Shown piece by piece: positions 13,701 through 57,913 of a stretch of 64,000 bases of DNA. Position 1 is the stretch's first letter; each line of letters begins with the position of its first letter. A program made the translations under genes and the position numbers. Below the pieces are notes generated by a model that was given only the letters and a program-made list of their open reading frames with translations, searched no databases and had not been told where the DNA came from. This stretch comes from Aptenodytes patagonicus (Eukaryota; Chordata; Aves; Sphenisciformes; Spheniscidae), in NCBI RefSeq assembly GCF_965638725.1, contig NC_134952.1, positions 61,668,065 through 61,732,064 of the forward strand. The letters are read 5' to 3'.

Positions 13701-15752
13701 ACTTCAGGTCAGAGCTTGCTAATGAGAAATGGTCCTTTAGAGAAAAGCATCAGCGTTTCTTTCCTGCGGTAGCATGGAGTTGGTCTTTGTGAGTCACAGC
13801 ACCTTTGAAGCAGCAGTGCATGCTTGTCATCTCTTCTCTGCATTTTCTCTTTGGAGCTTGACAGGGCATGCATCTGTCACATTGCCTGCTGGAGGATAAA
13901 TAGAGTGGTGGAAACTTCTAGGAAAGTCCTGTAAAGGCTTTTGGAAGTGTCCTATAGTACCCCCAACTAACAATTGTACTGAGGATGTGTGGGTTTATAT
14001 ACTTACAAGTCAGCGTGTTTAGCAGAGAGGGGTAGTGTGTTGTGGTTGTAAGGTGGAAATCTGAGTGTCTCATACAAAAAATAACATTCTTAATACAGAC
14101 TCCTGCAATTGCTGGTTATTGATCTGTGGAAAACTGGCAAGTCTTTCACAGATAACATTGTTCTGGGGGAGAGAAAGCATTCTGGGAGTGTTGTTGCAGT
14201 TACTGGAAGTAATAGTTCTTTTTTATAATAAACAATGACGTTATTGGTGTGTGGAGATAATTTTAAATGTTACATCAGTTCTTTTCAGATGTAGTTAGAA
14301 CTTAATTGATGTTTAACTTTTGTGGTTTTTTACTTTAAAACTCGTTTGATTTACAGTGGAGAGTGGAAAGCAATGGCGCTTTCACTCTTGTGTGTGTATC
14401 CACATTGATACGCCCACACACAGAATGTGTATGCACTGGGAGGACAAAGGGACCCCAATACTCCTTTTGAGTGTTTTTTTTTAAATAGAAATAATTATAC
14501 TGTAAAAGAAATAATTACTACTGGATTTCTACTGTAATAGAAATAATGACTAATGTAAAAGTTGAAACAACTCTGGCATATTTACTGCATATAACAGCAG
14601 AAGGCTTTCAGCATACCTTTTGATTTCTGTTCTGGACTGTCTTTGGGAAAGTCACCTTCACAAGCATTGAGACTGCATGTAAGTGCATGGTTTAACGTGA
14701 GTACACATGGACCTCAGAACTCAGCTGAAGTGGCGTGGCAGACGGTGCTGTTAAGTAAAGTTACTGATTTACCTCGATAAGAAGGAACCAATTAAATTAG
14801 CAGCACTGGGGTCCAGAGTACTAACGAAGGGAAAAGTTATAACTTCTGCATTGGTTTTGTAACTTTCAGAGTGAGAAGCCTATAGCAGTATCTTGAATGT
14901 AAAACCAGCCACTTCTCAGTTCCTTCACAAGAAAACATAGTATTTCCAGGAACGTTAATGCTTTTGAGGGTTTCTTGTTTTGTTTAAGACTGCTTCTAAT
15001 AGCTGTATTCTATTTGCAAGACGATCAGATTGTAATTGTTAATTATAGAGGGGAACAGTGTAATTGTGTTTCTGTAGGCGGGGTTAGATACCAAGACTTT
15101 TCTCTTTGAGGGTACGTATGGCAATGCAAGTAAGATTTTCTGTTGAAGACGACCCTGGAATCAAAGATTAGGAAATGAAGATTTTTACAGTAAGTTGCCT
15201 ACTGTCTTCAAGTATTGGCATTTAGCATTTTGATTCTGGGCACTATTTCTTAACAATCCTTTTTTTCTGTTTCAACTGCTCTATCAATTGCAAACCAGAT
15301 GTTAGGATTTTAAGTGGTTTGTTTGGGATGTGTGAGCATCAACCCAAGAGGGAGCAGTGGTGTGGTTTTTAACAGGGGACAATACAGGAAGGCTATGAAG
15401 ATGCACCCAGTCAGTTTATCAGACAGGTTCTTTTCTTTATTCAGCCTTTTGTTTAATTCAGCCCTGGGCAGATGAACTGGGCTGAAAAGTGGTTGAGAAA
15501 TCATGATTTGACATTAAGGAGAAATAATTTCTTTTTGTGTTCCCTCCACATGTACCTTAAACACTTGTGTGAGACTAGATTTTAATGCCTGTGACATGTC
15601 CCATTCTCTTGAGTGGCTTGAATTTCTGCTGGGGGGCTAAGGGGGCAAAATCTTGTCCTTAACATTTAAAGCAGCCTAATTTGTCTGCAGTGCTATGCTC
15701 AGTCCTTGTAATTAAAAAGTTCAAGGAAAATGCCAAGTGGCTGCAGAATGTC

Positions 15753-15771
15753 TTTTTTTTTTTTTTTTTTT
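15753..15771 (+). repeat. T19 homopolymer run
   Basis: An uninterrupted run of 19 T in non-coding sequence. Similar runs lie in or near SH2D4A: 17 T at 49290-49306 just upstream of its first coding exon, and long T tracts near 43881, 46301 and 54636. No SINE or LINE body was recognised next to any of them. Confidence 0.85.
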
Positions 15772-18700
15772 GTAAGGCACTTAAAGTCTGGGTGAAACAT
15801 CTGTTTCCTCCTCCCCGCAGCTCATTTTGGAGATTAATATGATTCTAGTGAAATCTCACTGCGACGTGTGCTGCTGTTCAGTGACGATGTTTCAAACGCC
15901 TACATGAAAACTAATTGCAGCTTCTGCCATTCACTGCCTCTATTAAAAAAAAGAAGAAAAAAAAATTAAAAAGTTTTGTGAGCTAAAATGGTAGTTGCCA
16001 GTCTGAGTTACACCTGCAATAGGAAGCTGTGGCAGAAAGTACTTGAAAACATGGGATTATTTGGCATTGCCCATGCTATATGTGCTGAGAGATCACTGCC
16101 TCTGCAAACATGACTGTTCTTTTGCCCTCCATTTCTGTCCTCAACATGAAGAGCGAGGAGAGTGTAGAGCTCAGAGGGGAAAGACATATACAGAGATATA
16201 TTGTTTTGAGTTCCTTTCTTCTGTGCAAATTCTCAGTTTGGTTTTTAGGAGTCAAAAATTCAGGCTCAAAATATGTTGTCTTTTCTATGCAGACATAAAT
16301 TTACTGTCCATTAAAAATCCAGATGCTGGTAAGTAACAGCAGTGTGGTGGGTACATACCATCCAAAATTTCAAACCAACCAGCTTTCTTAAGTTTTGCCA
16401 CTCCCTATGATTGGGTGCAGCACCCTCCACTCTGCAGAGCCGTTTACACAGTGCTTACAGTGATGACAGAACCTGTTTCTGTGTTTAGATAATTTTTGGG
16501 CCCAGGCTCCTTCAAAACAAGTGAAAAGCACCTCTGTGAGCTGGGCTGACCCCTGGCTGGGCTAACAGGTCGAGCTGAGGTTGAAGATGTTTTTGCAAAC
16601 AGAGGCTTTTTTAGAATTAATGCCCTTTTCCTTGGCTATCAGACTAACCACTGCATATTTGTTACAGCTTCTCTGCAAATAGACTAATACTACTTGATGC
16701 AGCTGACTGCTGTGAAATACAGAGGTGTTTTTGTCAGTTCCTGGAAAAAACTGACATTTCAGTTGGTCTCCCCTTCATCTCAGACTCTCTCAGTTGGTGT
16801 GAAACTGTGTAGGTCTGATGAAATCAACAGAACGGTTGTTAGGAGGAGTTACTATCCCTAGCTTTCTGGTACTGTCTGTGCAGCTGAGATGCCTTAGCCA
16901 TGACCACCTTCAGTGTTGACTTAAAGTAATCTGCTTTTTTTGGCACTGGCATGGATTGGGACTGCTTTCACAAGCATGCCCGTGAGATAGTAGTACAGTA
17001 ACAGCTGTATATTTAAATGTCAATCACTGTAAGGCAATGCCACCGAAGCCACCAGTACAATTTAATAAGACAGACCTAGCAACAGAGTGCAAGTAATGAG
17101 TACTTGTCAGGATGCCTCCAGTCGTGATGGTAAAATCCCTGTGAAGAAGGTGGAAATCCCCATGGCCTGAATTTCTTGATGTGAGAATGGTGGTTCAAAG
17201 GACAAAGTAGCTCAGTTAATTTACTGTCCTGAAGTGTTTTTAAAGATGCATCTTTGATGGGTGAGATTACAAACTAGAAAAATAGATAGGAAAGAAAGAG
17301 TACCCTGAAGAGAGACTCAGTACATTTTAGTGAAGATAGCTATATATACACACATATATTTTAAGGTCAACATTTGAAGAGCTCTTTACCCAAAACTCGA
17401 ATCTGTTGCTGCTTATAGAAATGAAATTGTGTGTTTATCTAAGCCATTGAGATGTAATTTCAGTTTATACCGTGTTAGCACAACTAATCCTTTCAGTGAT
17501 GTTCAGCTTCTGCCAATTCAGTCAATGGACTAATTGTGTGAAGTGAAGCATTCAAACACAGCAGTGTTTTATGTACTACATCTTACCACTTCCTGACCCT
17601 GTCTCACTGCACACTACCTTCTTGCAGTCTTCTAGCCAGATCTGTTGTAGAGTTAGAAATGCCCAGATTAATTTCCCCTGCTTTGACAAGCTCCTTTACA
17701 TTGCAGGAGGCCAGCTTTTATAGTGCATCCATAGGAAGCGTCTCCACTACAGCCTCTCACCACACAGGAGACAGACTGAAGATGTAGGCAGCTGGCAAAT
17801 GTGAAAGCAATGAAGAGGTGTTCTGAGGTTGACAGTGCTTTTTATAGTACGCGCATTTTCTGGGAAGGGCATAAGAAGGGAGATAAACAGGAGATGATTG
17901 TGTCAAGCTGAGAAGTAGCTGTAGCAGACCAAGATGTTCCAAAGAGAAGATCACAGCAAAAAGGTAAGGGTACCAACTTCATCCTGTCCTTTTTCCTGCT
18001 GCTTGAATATTTTCTTCAACGTCAACAGTTCTTCCTTTGAAAATGCTGACATTTTCTGTAGAATCTTATAAATACTGTAATAGCCATTCAGCATTACTTT
18101 GAGAAAAATACAGTAGTATTTTTATAGCTCACTCTAGCCCCTTCAATTCCTGCTCTAAAAGTGTGGGGTTTTTTTCTAGAAGCTCTGCAGACCGATAAAA
18201 TATTGATAACAATTCAAAGATCAGAAAAATCTCTACGTAACTGCTGTATATAGAGTAATAGTCAATCAAGACACAGGGGGAGAAGTCATGTAGCAGTTGA
18301 TAAGAAGTCCTACAGAAGACTTTGACTCAAGACTAGAAATAACTGAAAATAACTCTGAAACTCTTATTCTTAGATAAACTGTTTTTACTTCAGGGTCTGC
18401 TGGCAAGGATGTATGACTAAAGGGACTACGAATCTCTGTTGTCAAAAGCAGTGTCATCATGTCATGCATGCATCCAAGAGAAGAGTGTCAAGGAGTTAAT
18501 TTGATTGTGTTTGAGTCTAACAATGCAGCGTCACAGTGTAATCTAGGATGTTACTCAGTCTTGGCCAAAGTCTACTGTCAGCTGAGTAAATCATGAAGTT
18601 CCTTGCATCGGCATGGATTTGGGCCAAAACTGAGGGATTTTGAAAATCCCACTGGTAGTGTTCTCAGCACAATTGTTTTAATGTAGCTTACAGCTAGATC

Positions 18701-19645
18701 AATATTCATGTTCGGTCATCTAATTTTTCTTTCTTGTTTCTAAGTATACTTGAGGAAGTCTTAGTAAAAATGATAATGTTCACAGTTTTAACTTCTCTTA
18801 TTTTAAAAAATACCTAAGCCAGCTTTCCCTAAACCTTCTCTGCGGTCTTCACTCCTGAGCAGAGAGCATATGGGGAAAACACAGTAGGACTGTACATTGT
18901 TGCAAGACTTTTTATAACGTTATGAGAAACAGAAGGGGGCCTTAAAATGATAACATAGTGTGCAATGATGACAGCCTCCTAGATGGAAACAAAGCTTCCC
19001 CTGATTTTGAGTAAGACTTGGTCTGAATGCTCCTGAAAAATCCTATCCCTAGTTCTTTGGTTTTTATGGGAGCATCTGGTAGGATATGTCAAACAACGTT
19101 AGTTACAGCAATTGGCCTTGATAACAGTTTCTAGTTTCTTGGTTATCAGATTTCTGCTCCAGGTCAGGCTTCATATGTTCAAACAGGACCACATTTGCCA
19201 CCTGGTGTTTTGGAAAAACATGCCTGGAAGCTGAAATGTATGCGGTAGCTGTGGGACTGACTGCCTTCAAAATTTGAGCACTCCAAGAGTTGAGAACGCT
19301 TGGAGGGCCATCATTGCTCAGATGAACTGAGCACCTTAACATCTCACCAGAAAGTAACAGATGATGACTTCCTAATATTTCTAAAGCATGGCAGACTTTA
19401 AGGCCTGGACTAGTTTTTCATTGGCAATGGGCCAAGTCATGTTATTAAAATTAAATGCATGCATACAGGATTTTCTGTGTAAGGGTCTTGGCACCTTTTG
19501 GGTCTTAGCACAAGCACTTCTCAGCTCTGACATCTGCCAGAGCAGTTGAGAAATGAGGTAAATTCTTAGAAGGCTCTCAATGGTTCGGACTGAATGACCA
19601 AATTCTAACATGCCTGAATGACTGTCCTTGTCATTTGTCTTCCAG

Positions 19646-19933
19646 GTCCTCAGATTCCATCAGCCACCAGCTGATCGCATTGCAGCAGCGTAGGTCTTTC
19701 CGTGAGGATCAGGAGGTGTCCTGTCTGCTTCGCAGCTTGCCTTTTGATCCTGCTGGGTAAACACCAGAGAGAGCCCAATATAGAGGCAGAGCACACGCTT
19801 TAAGAGAGCTGACAAGCCAGTCCCTGCACATACATGCATCTGTGTAAGAGTACTCCAAGTCTAAAGGCCTCTGTGGCACTGCATGGATGTAAGAACTGTT
19901 GCATGTGTGGGGTTAGACTCTGCTTTTTGAGAC
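19646..19933 (+). other. CSGALNACT1: CSGALNACT1 5' leader part of the first coding exon
   Basis: A pyrimidine-rich tract ending in TTGTCTTCCAG (up to 19645) is a good acceptor, so the exon carrying the start codon probably begins at 19646 and is joined to upstream non-coding exons. The leader contains an upstream ATG at 19834 whose frame runs across the main start codon (see the uORF entry). Directly before the main ATG stands an in-frame TGA at 19928-19930. Confidence 0.55.
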
Positions 19934-34950
<15,017 letters not shown>

Positions 34951-36092
34951 AGCCAGAAAGGGAGGCAAAAAGCCTCTGAATTGGACCATAGGGTGTTCTG
35001 GAAAAGACTTGCTAACAAGAAAAGACGGAGTGAGACTGAAAGAGGATGGAGATTCCAGCAGGATGGCAGCAAAAGAAGATGAGGGAGTGTGCTTGTTCTC
35101 CCTTCTTCTGTTTTTTTCTTAATAGGGCTTTTAAGTACTCCATTAGCCTGACTGTTCAGCGCTTGCTTCTTGTGGAGACTTGAACACTTGATGAGATTCA
35201 AGGTCACGGAGACAAGGAACATTACATAAATGCCAGTATTCACAATAACAAATGGATGTGCTCTTCCGTTGAAATATTTGTAAAATGTGTACAGTTATTT
35301 AAAGGATTGACTCTTTGGTGGGCCAATAATAATGAGTTATTTTCTACATCTAACCTGATGTATCTAAAAAGGGCTATTTTTGAAAAAGTACGGAGCTCCT
35401 GCTCTGAGAAGGAGATCTGATTGTTAATGACAGTTAAGCTGGAGTGACCAAAAATCTTTTTCCCTTAAGGGGCTGGGGCAGGGGGACAGCAGCAGTGCAC
35501 TAACAGGGTATTCCTGGTTCATTCATAGACAAGAGGCATCTCAGAAAGTGCTTCCTAAAATTCAGAAAGAGAAAGCCCTACCTGTTAAGTGTGATGTTTC
35601 AAAAACGCTGGAGGGTAGTGTTTGTTCTCTTCTGTGGACAGTGAACCAAAAGCAATGAGCCATGTCTGTATCACATGAATCAGATGGTGTATTTCTACTT
35701 TAGAATACTGTAAGTATCCAAGATTTATTTTTAAACGAAGTTGGTTTTGCTTGGGAATTATTTTGTCATACTTCAGGTTTTCTACTCCTAGCCTTACTAG
35801 GAGCCTTCCAACACTTGGAAAATGCTCTGCAGATCTGTGTTTCCTGTGGATGGGAACTGGGTTCAGATGAGTGATTTTTCTACACAGCCTGGGTGCTGGA
35901 AGGCAGAAGCTTTACCATGCTGAAGAAAAGGAAATACATATCAACCTGCAGTACTGATTTAGCAGGAGGCTTTAAACTCTGAATGTCAGATACCAAAATT
36001 GATGAACATTTTCTGACTTTATACCAAAGTATTCCTTCTAAACCAAATATAGAATCTTGCCCAGGGCATAGCAAGCTTTTTGTAATTAACAA

Positions 36093-36098
36093 AATAAA
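36093..36098 (+). terminator. CSGALNACT1: Polyadenylation signal, proximal candidate for CSGALNACT1
   Basis: AATAAA lies 1.14 kb after the stop codon and is followed by a T/G-containing stretch (TTTTTGTGATGG). It implies a 3' UTR of about 1.15 kb. Confidence 0.55.
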
Positions 36099-36464
36099 TT
36101 TTTGTGATGGATTACTGGACCCTGCAAATTCTCTTATGATAATTATAGGTGCAGCCTAAAAATTAGTCTCCTTCTTAATAGATTTTTTTTTTCAGTTGCC
36201 TAAAACTGTTGAAAGCATGAGTTACCGCTCTTGTAAAGCATTTTCTTTTAATGCTGACTGCTGTTTATCATTTTAATATATACTAGCCAACAAAAACTGC
36301 ATGGGCTTGGAAATCCCATTTGCTTATCTAAATGCTGTTTCTCTAAGCGGTCTCTTTGTTTTATAGCTTCAGATTAATTCAAGGCAGTCTGAAACCAGAT
36401 TCTAATTTGGTTTTTGGCTTGTAAAAGCTGGGGGAAGAAATATGCAAGATAGCACTGAACAGTG

Positions 36465-36470
36465 AATAAA
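36465..36470 (+). terminator. CSGALNACT1: Polyadenylation signal, distal candidate for CSGALNACT1
   Basis: AATAAA is followed at once by a GT-rich element (TTTGTTGTGCCACTGTGCGG), a better downstream element than at the proximal site. It would give a 3' UTR of about 1.5 kb. Confidence 0.5.
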
Positions 36471-37084
36471 ACACTATTTGTTGTGCCACTGTGCGGTGGG
36501 AAGAGCGCTTATGAACCTCTTTTGAAAGCATTGCATGCAGAATCTGCAGACAGAGACCATGCTACTGTAAGTACCTTTTCCCTTGACATATGTTTACATG
36601 TGTTTGTCTTTTGTTGGATGCAAATGATCTGCGTTGCACTTCCCTTGCAAATCACCAAATGTCCAAAAACACTGCAAAAGTACAAAAAGAATGGAAACTC
36701 TGTATGCTTAAAAAACCCAACCCCCAAATACATCACTTACCATAAAAACTTCAGCCATAACTCAAGTTGCTCCTCCAAAGAACTTTTTTGTTCCCAGAAT
36801 ACATGATAAATTATTTATAAAGGGCTTTGTTTTGATGGAGTAACTTTACAAATATTATGCAGTAGGAGGACACAGGCATGGCTTGTTGAATGCATGAGAG
36901 TTATGGTAACTGGGCTGCTCCAAGGTGATAGTTGTTCCCACAGTCCCACTTAACCTGAATTTGAGACTGGATGATGTATATTATGAAAGTTTCATAATCA
37001 TAACCTGCCTCAAGCCTAGCTTTAGCTGTTTCTATGATGTTTTTTCGTTATTTATTAGGTTTCCCTAAGCCCTCAGCAACTTAA

Positions 37085-37175
37085 TGTAACTTTGAGGTTG
37101 GCCACACTTGTAGAGCAGGGCTACACCAGATGACCTCTAGAGGTCCCTTCAAACCTATATTAGTCTCTAATTCTA
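37085..37175 (+). mobile_element. Decayed CR1 3'-end fragment
   Basis: The text GAGGTTGGCC, then CCAGATGACCTCTAGAGG followed by TCCCTTCAAACC, matches the CR1 3' region, with substitutions and without a clean octamer tail. It is older than the copy at the left edge. Confidence 0.75.
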
Positions 37176-38955
37176 AGCACTGGGCACCTGTGAATTCAAC
37201 ACTTGTTACTCTGGGTACCTTAGCAAGCACGTCATCCAGTCCCTGTCAGAGTTTCACAAGTTATGTTTTTAAATAGCACCTTTGTGATTCTCTTGCACGT
37301 CCTTTTCCACAGAGGTGCTGTTCCTCCTGCCAGGAATAATACTGTCTATGCAGTTCCTGTTCTTTGGCTGCAGAAGCCAGTTTGGCAAGAGGTGAGATTG
37401 AATCAATGATAGAGAGAGCCAGCCCGCAGTCCTTGGCCACCTCAGTGATGTGCAGGAGAATCTAATCACAGCAGAAGTCTGGCAGGGCTCTTTTAAAGGT
37501 GGAGACTGCACTGATATGAGAGGTGAAGAACAACATGAGAAAGGGAAGCTGCTGTTAGCTACGCTTCTGTGAGCCAAATGGAGTTGTAACAGGTCTTCCA
37601 GACCAGTTAGAAAAAGATGAAATCCGAAGAGAGCAGCCAACAGAACCGTAGCTTTTGCCAGGCAGCTCTCTACCTTTCTTGTCCCAGAAGCAGCTTGTGA
37701 TCTTTCTCAGAATGGCAACTGACTGGATCTTAGTTGGGGAGGGAATAGAGATCACCCTGTGTAGACGGGGAGGCCATATTGGGACTCCTTGCTTTAATTT
37801 TTGACAACTGTTGCATGCTCTGGCTAAAGGCATAGAGGCATGGGGCAAAACAAATTACCATATCCTTTCAGGTGTCGTGATCTCTCCAGCAAGCAATTTT
37901 CAAATATGACGACTCTTGTAATCCTTGCACAGCATCCCTTGAAGAAAGAAAGATTCTACAGAGAAGCTCCCCAAGACAAGCAGTGCCCTTGATTCCCGAC
38001 CACTGCAAGTCATCCTTGCTCCACAGACTTTCAGGGTAACTAGATTTCAGAGCAATAGAAGAGCCAGTCTTGAGGGCATCTGTTCTGGCAAGGGTGCTGC
38101 CTTTGCAGTCAGTGCAGTAATCTAAATGTGTAGGTATAAAACTTCAGGTTTCTTCCCTCACAGCAGATTCACAGTGGAGCTGTGAGTCTTTAAAAAACTG
38201 AGGCATGATTCTCAAACGTGGAATAGATGTGAACACTGACAGTGGCTTTCCCTGGGCTCTACTGAGCCAACATGTGCAAATAAGTACTTATAATATAAAA
38301 GGTATGTGAAGCTACCAGTCCACTGGTCAGCAGGTCAAACCCTGAGGAGTTCCAGTATAGATCTTAGAGCTAAAATTGATCCTGTCCTGCTGTCCTCCAG
38401 TCCTGTTGTGTCCACTCTAGATCAGCCTGCACCTTATTTCTGCAATTTAATGCCCTGCCTCTCAAACTGCCTTTTTAAAGGAGACTTTGTCCCCTATCTT
38501 TACCAGCCCATAAGTATATAAAACACTTAATGATTTGTCTCCAGCAGGACAACAGCTATGGCATGTTCTTCACATGAGAACAGATGCTAACTTTTCTCTA
38601 GAATCTCTGAATGACCTTTCTTTTTGGCTATATTTTTCAGAAGAAACAGTTCATGAAGAGGGAAGGAGGGATTTTTTCCCCCCCCTACAAATAATCTAGC
38701 ACCCCCTCTCATGATTGATACAGATTATGTTGAAAATATCTCTTTGATACATGTGATACAGTGCTCAAGAAGCTTCTTAAGTCATTTGCCCTGCCAGAGT
38801 ATTGTTACTTTCAGAATCTCGCTTTACATTAAGGTTTTATCTCTAGCAAGTTAAACCTGCTGTAACTGGAGTGCAGTTATCCCCTCTTTCCTTGTATGGA
38901 AACCACCTATCAGCATAGTTGTAAATTTTAAGACCAGATGACTACAACAATTTCT

Positions 38956-38961
38956 TTTAAT
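38956..38961 (-). terminator. SH2D4A: Possible SH2D4A polyadenylation signal (ATTAAA)
   Basis: On the minus strand ATTAAA lies about 1.26 kb after the SH2D4A stop, a plausible 3' UTR length. A canonical AATAAA on this strand is seen only much further on (37056-37051), which would imply a 3.2 kb UTR. The choice between them is uncertain. Confidence 0.3.
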
Positions 38962-40216
38962 CTGTATTCTGCAAAACACGGATCAATATAAGACTGAAGT
39001 TTTTGGCTGCTTCGTCAAGTTAAGCAGAGTAGCCCTGATCCAACAGAAAGAAGGGAACAGATAAACAACTGAAACAAGATTGAGTCTTGTTCACTGTTTG
39101 AGGATTGCATCTCTAAAAAATCATGTTAGCAGATTCACATCACAACCCTCAGCTGTACAATTTGTCACGTGCAACAACATGAGGAAATCTGGGTGAGGAC
39201 TAATTTGGTATGTGATTCTGTCCAGCCTCTCTCCCAATATTCTGAATTATGTATTTAAAGAGCAGTGTAACAGATATGAAGAGAGAACATTATGTTGAAA
39301 GAACAAGTTCTATGTTAAAGTTTACACCAGATGCATCTCAGTAATCTGGACACAACTTTCAATAAATAGCTCCATTTTGGAAAATAGCATTCTTTACTGG
39401 CAAACACTCTTCTGTAAACTGTACTAATACTGATATAGGTCCTGCTGCTTACATTTTTTAGGCTCTGTGCATGTGGTAGTCTTTCATACAAATTCCTGTA
39501 TCCCTTCTCCTTTCCCTTTCAAAAGGTTGATCCCTCTCTATGCAGAAAGGCCAGTGTGGGATTTAAATACAAGTTAAAAGAGTGAGGATCTATATTCAGA
39601 GGCTAAAAGAGTTAAAAAAAAAGCACTTTTCATGAAAATCCCTCTTCACAGAGAACACCTTTAACTGAAAGACACTGGGGGTTTGCTCGGATGTTTGGCT
39701 TGAACATGCCTGATTCCAAGGGCACAGCATTTTACAGGATTAAGCTTCACATTATGCAAATTACTATATCAAGACCGATCACCTCTCCAAGTTGTTTTGT
39801 GCCTTCAGGAAGGTATGATCTCATTCAACTGTAGATATTAATCTATTTCCCAGATGGCACACAACCTTGCATTCAAGAACAAAAGGCAGCTCGAATACGG
39901 AAGTCCCCCAAGAAATCTGGAAAAACCCACTGAAAATACGTGACAGTATCTCCCTATTCAACTGATTACTTCATCACCTCATTCACTCTATTGTGCGGGA
40001 TACATCCAGGTGCTTTGCAGCTTGCTGGGCTGATGCATCCTTTAACTCAGTTGATATGACAAGCCCACAAAAGTACTTATCCTCCCACTGCTTTGTTGTG
40101 AAGGATATAAAATAGAGGCACTTATGGCAACTGTTTCAGGTAAGCATCAGCAACTCTAGTTCGAAGTTCAGTCTTTGTGAATACAAGCATGGGGCTGCAC
40201 AGCGAGACCGGGAGGT

Positions 40217-57600
<17,384 letters not shown>

Positions 57601-57605
57601 TGTAA

Positions 57606-57913
57606 TGAACCGGAGCAGAAATGAACTGGAGCTGGAGCCACAGACCAACTGGAGATGGAACCAAACTGGAGCTGCAAATAAGCTGGAGCCGAAATGAAAC
57701 CGGAGAAGATAAAACCCAACTGGAGCCTAAAACGTGCTGGAAGCAAGAACAAGCTGGAGCCGTCCATGAGCTGGACCTGAAACAAACCGTGGGCCGAAAC
57801 AAATGACCTGAAGCTGCAAATGAGCTGGAGCCGTCCACGAGCTGGGGCAGAAACAAAATAAAACGGGGGCAGAAGCAACCAACCTGAAGCCGCAACTGAG
57901 CTGGAGCTGTGAA
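57606..57913. repeat. Degenerate minisatellite, unit about 17-18 bp
   Basis: Roughly fifteen imperfect units follow the pattern GCTGGAGCCG-AAA-(A/G)A, the core CTGGAGC or CCGGAGC returning mostly every 17-18 bases with occasional longer spacers. The array keeps reading frames open on both strands (minus-strand frames near 200 codons), an effect of the repeat rather than evidence of a protein. Confidence 0.85.

Larger units (their letters stand above)
137..19645. other. Non-coding stretch upstream of the first CSGALNACT1 coding exon
   Basis: No exon of a recognisable gene is seen in these 19.5 kb on either strand. Reading frames are short and none shows a family I know, apart from the NIPSNAP1-like fragment at 6560-6766. 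The longest other frame (about 160 codons, minus strand, 5524-6009) has no recognisable motif. CSGALNACT1 orthologues have several far-upstream leader exons, so this is most likely leader intron; a short non-coding exon in it could not be recognised by eye. Small features are listed separately: a tandem duplication (10606-10650), a perfect hairpin (10672-10720) and a T19 run (15753-15771). Confidence 0.6.
36490..40216. other. Region between the convergent CSGALNACT1 and SH2D4A genes
   Basis: This contains the SH2D4A 3' UTR (its far end is not fixed) and non-coding spacer. It holds one decayed CR1 piece (37085-37175) and no gene that I recognise. Frames of up to 123 codons near 37.3-37.8 kb on the minus strand have no family features. 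Confidence 0.65.
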
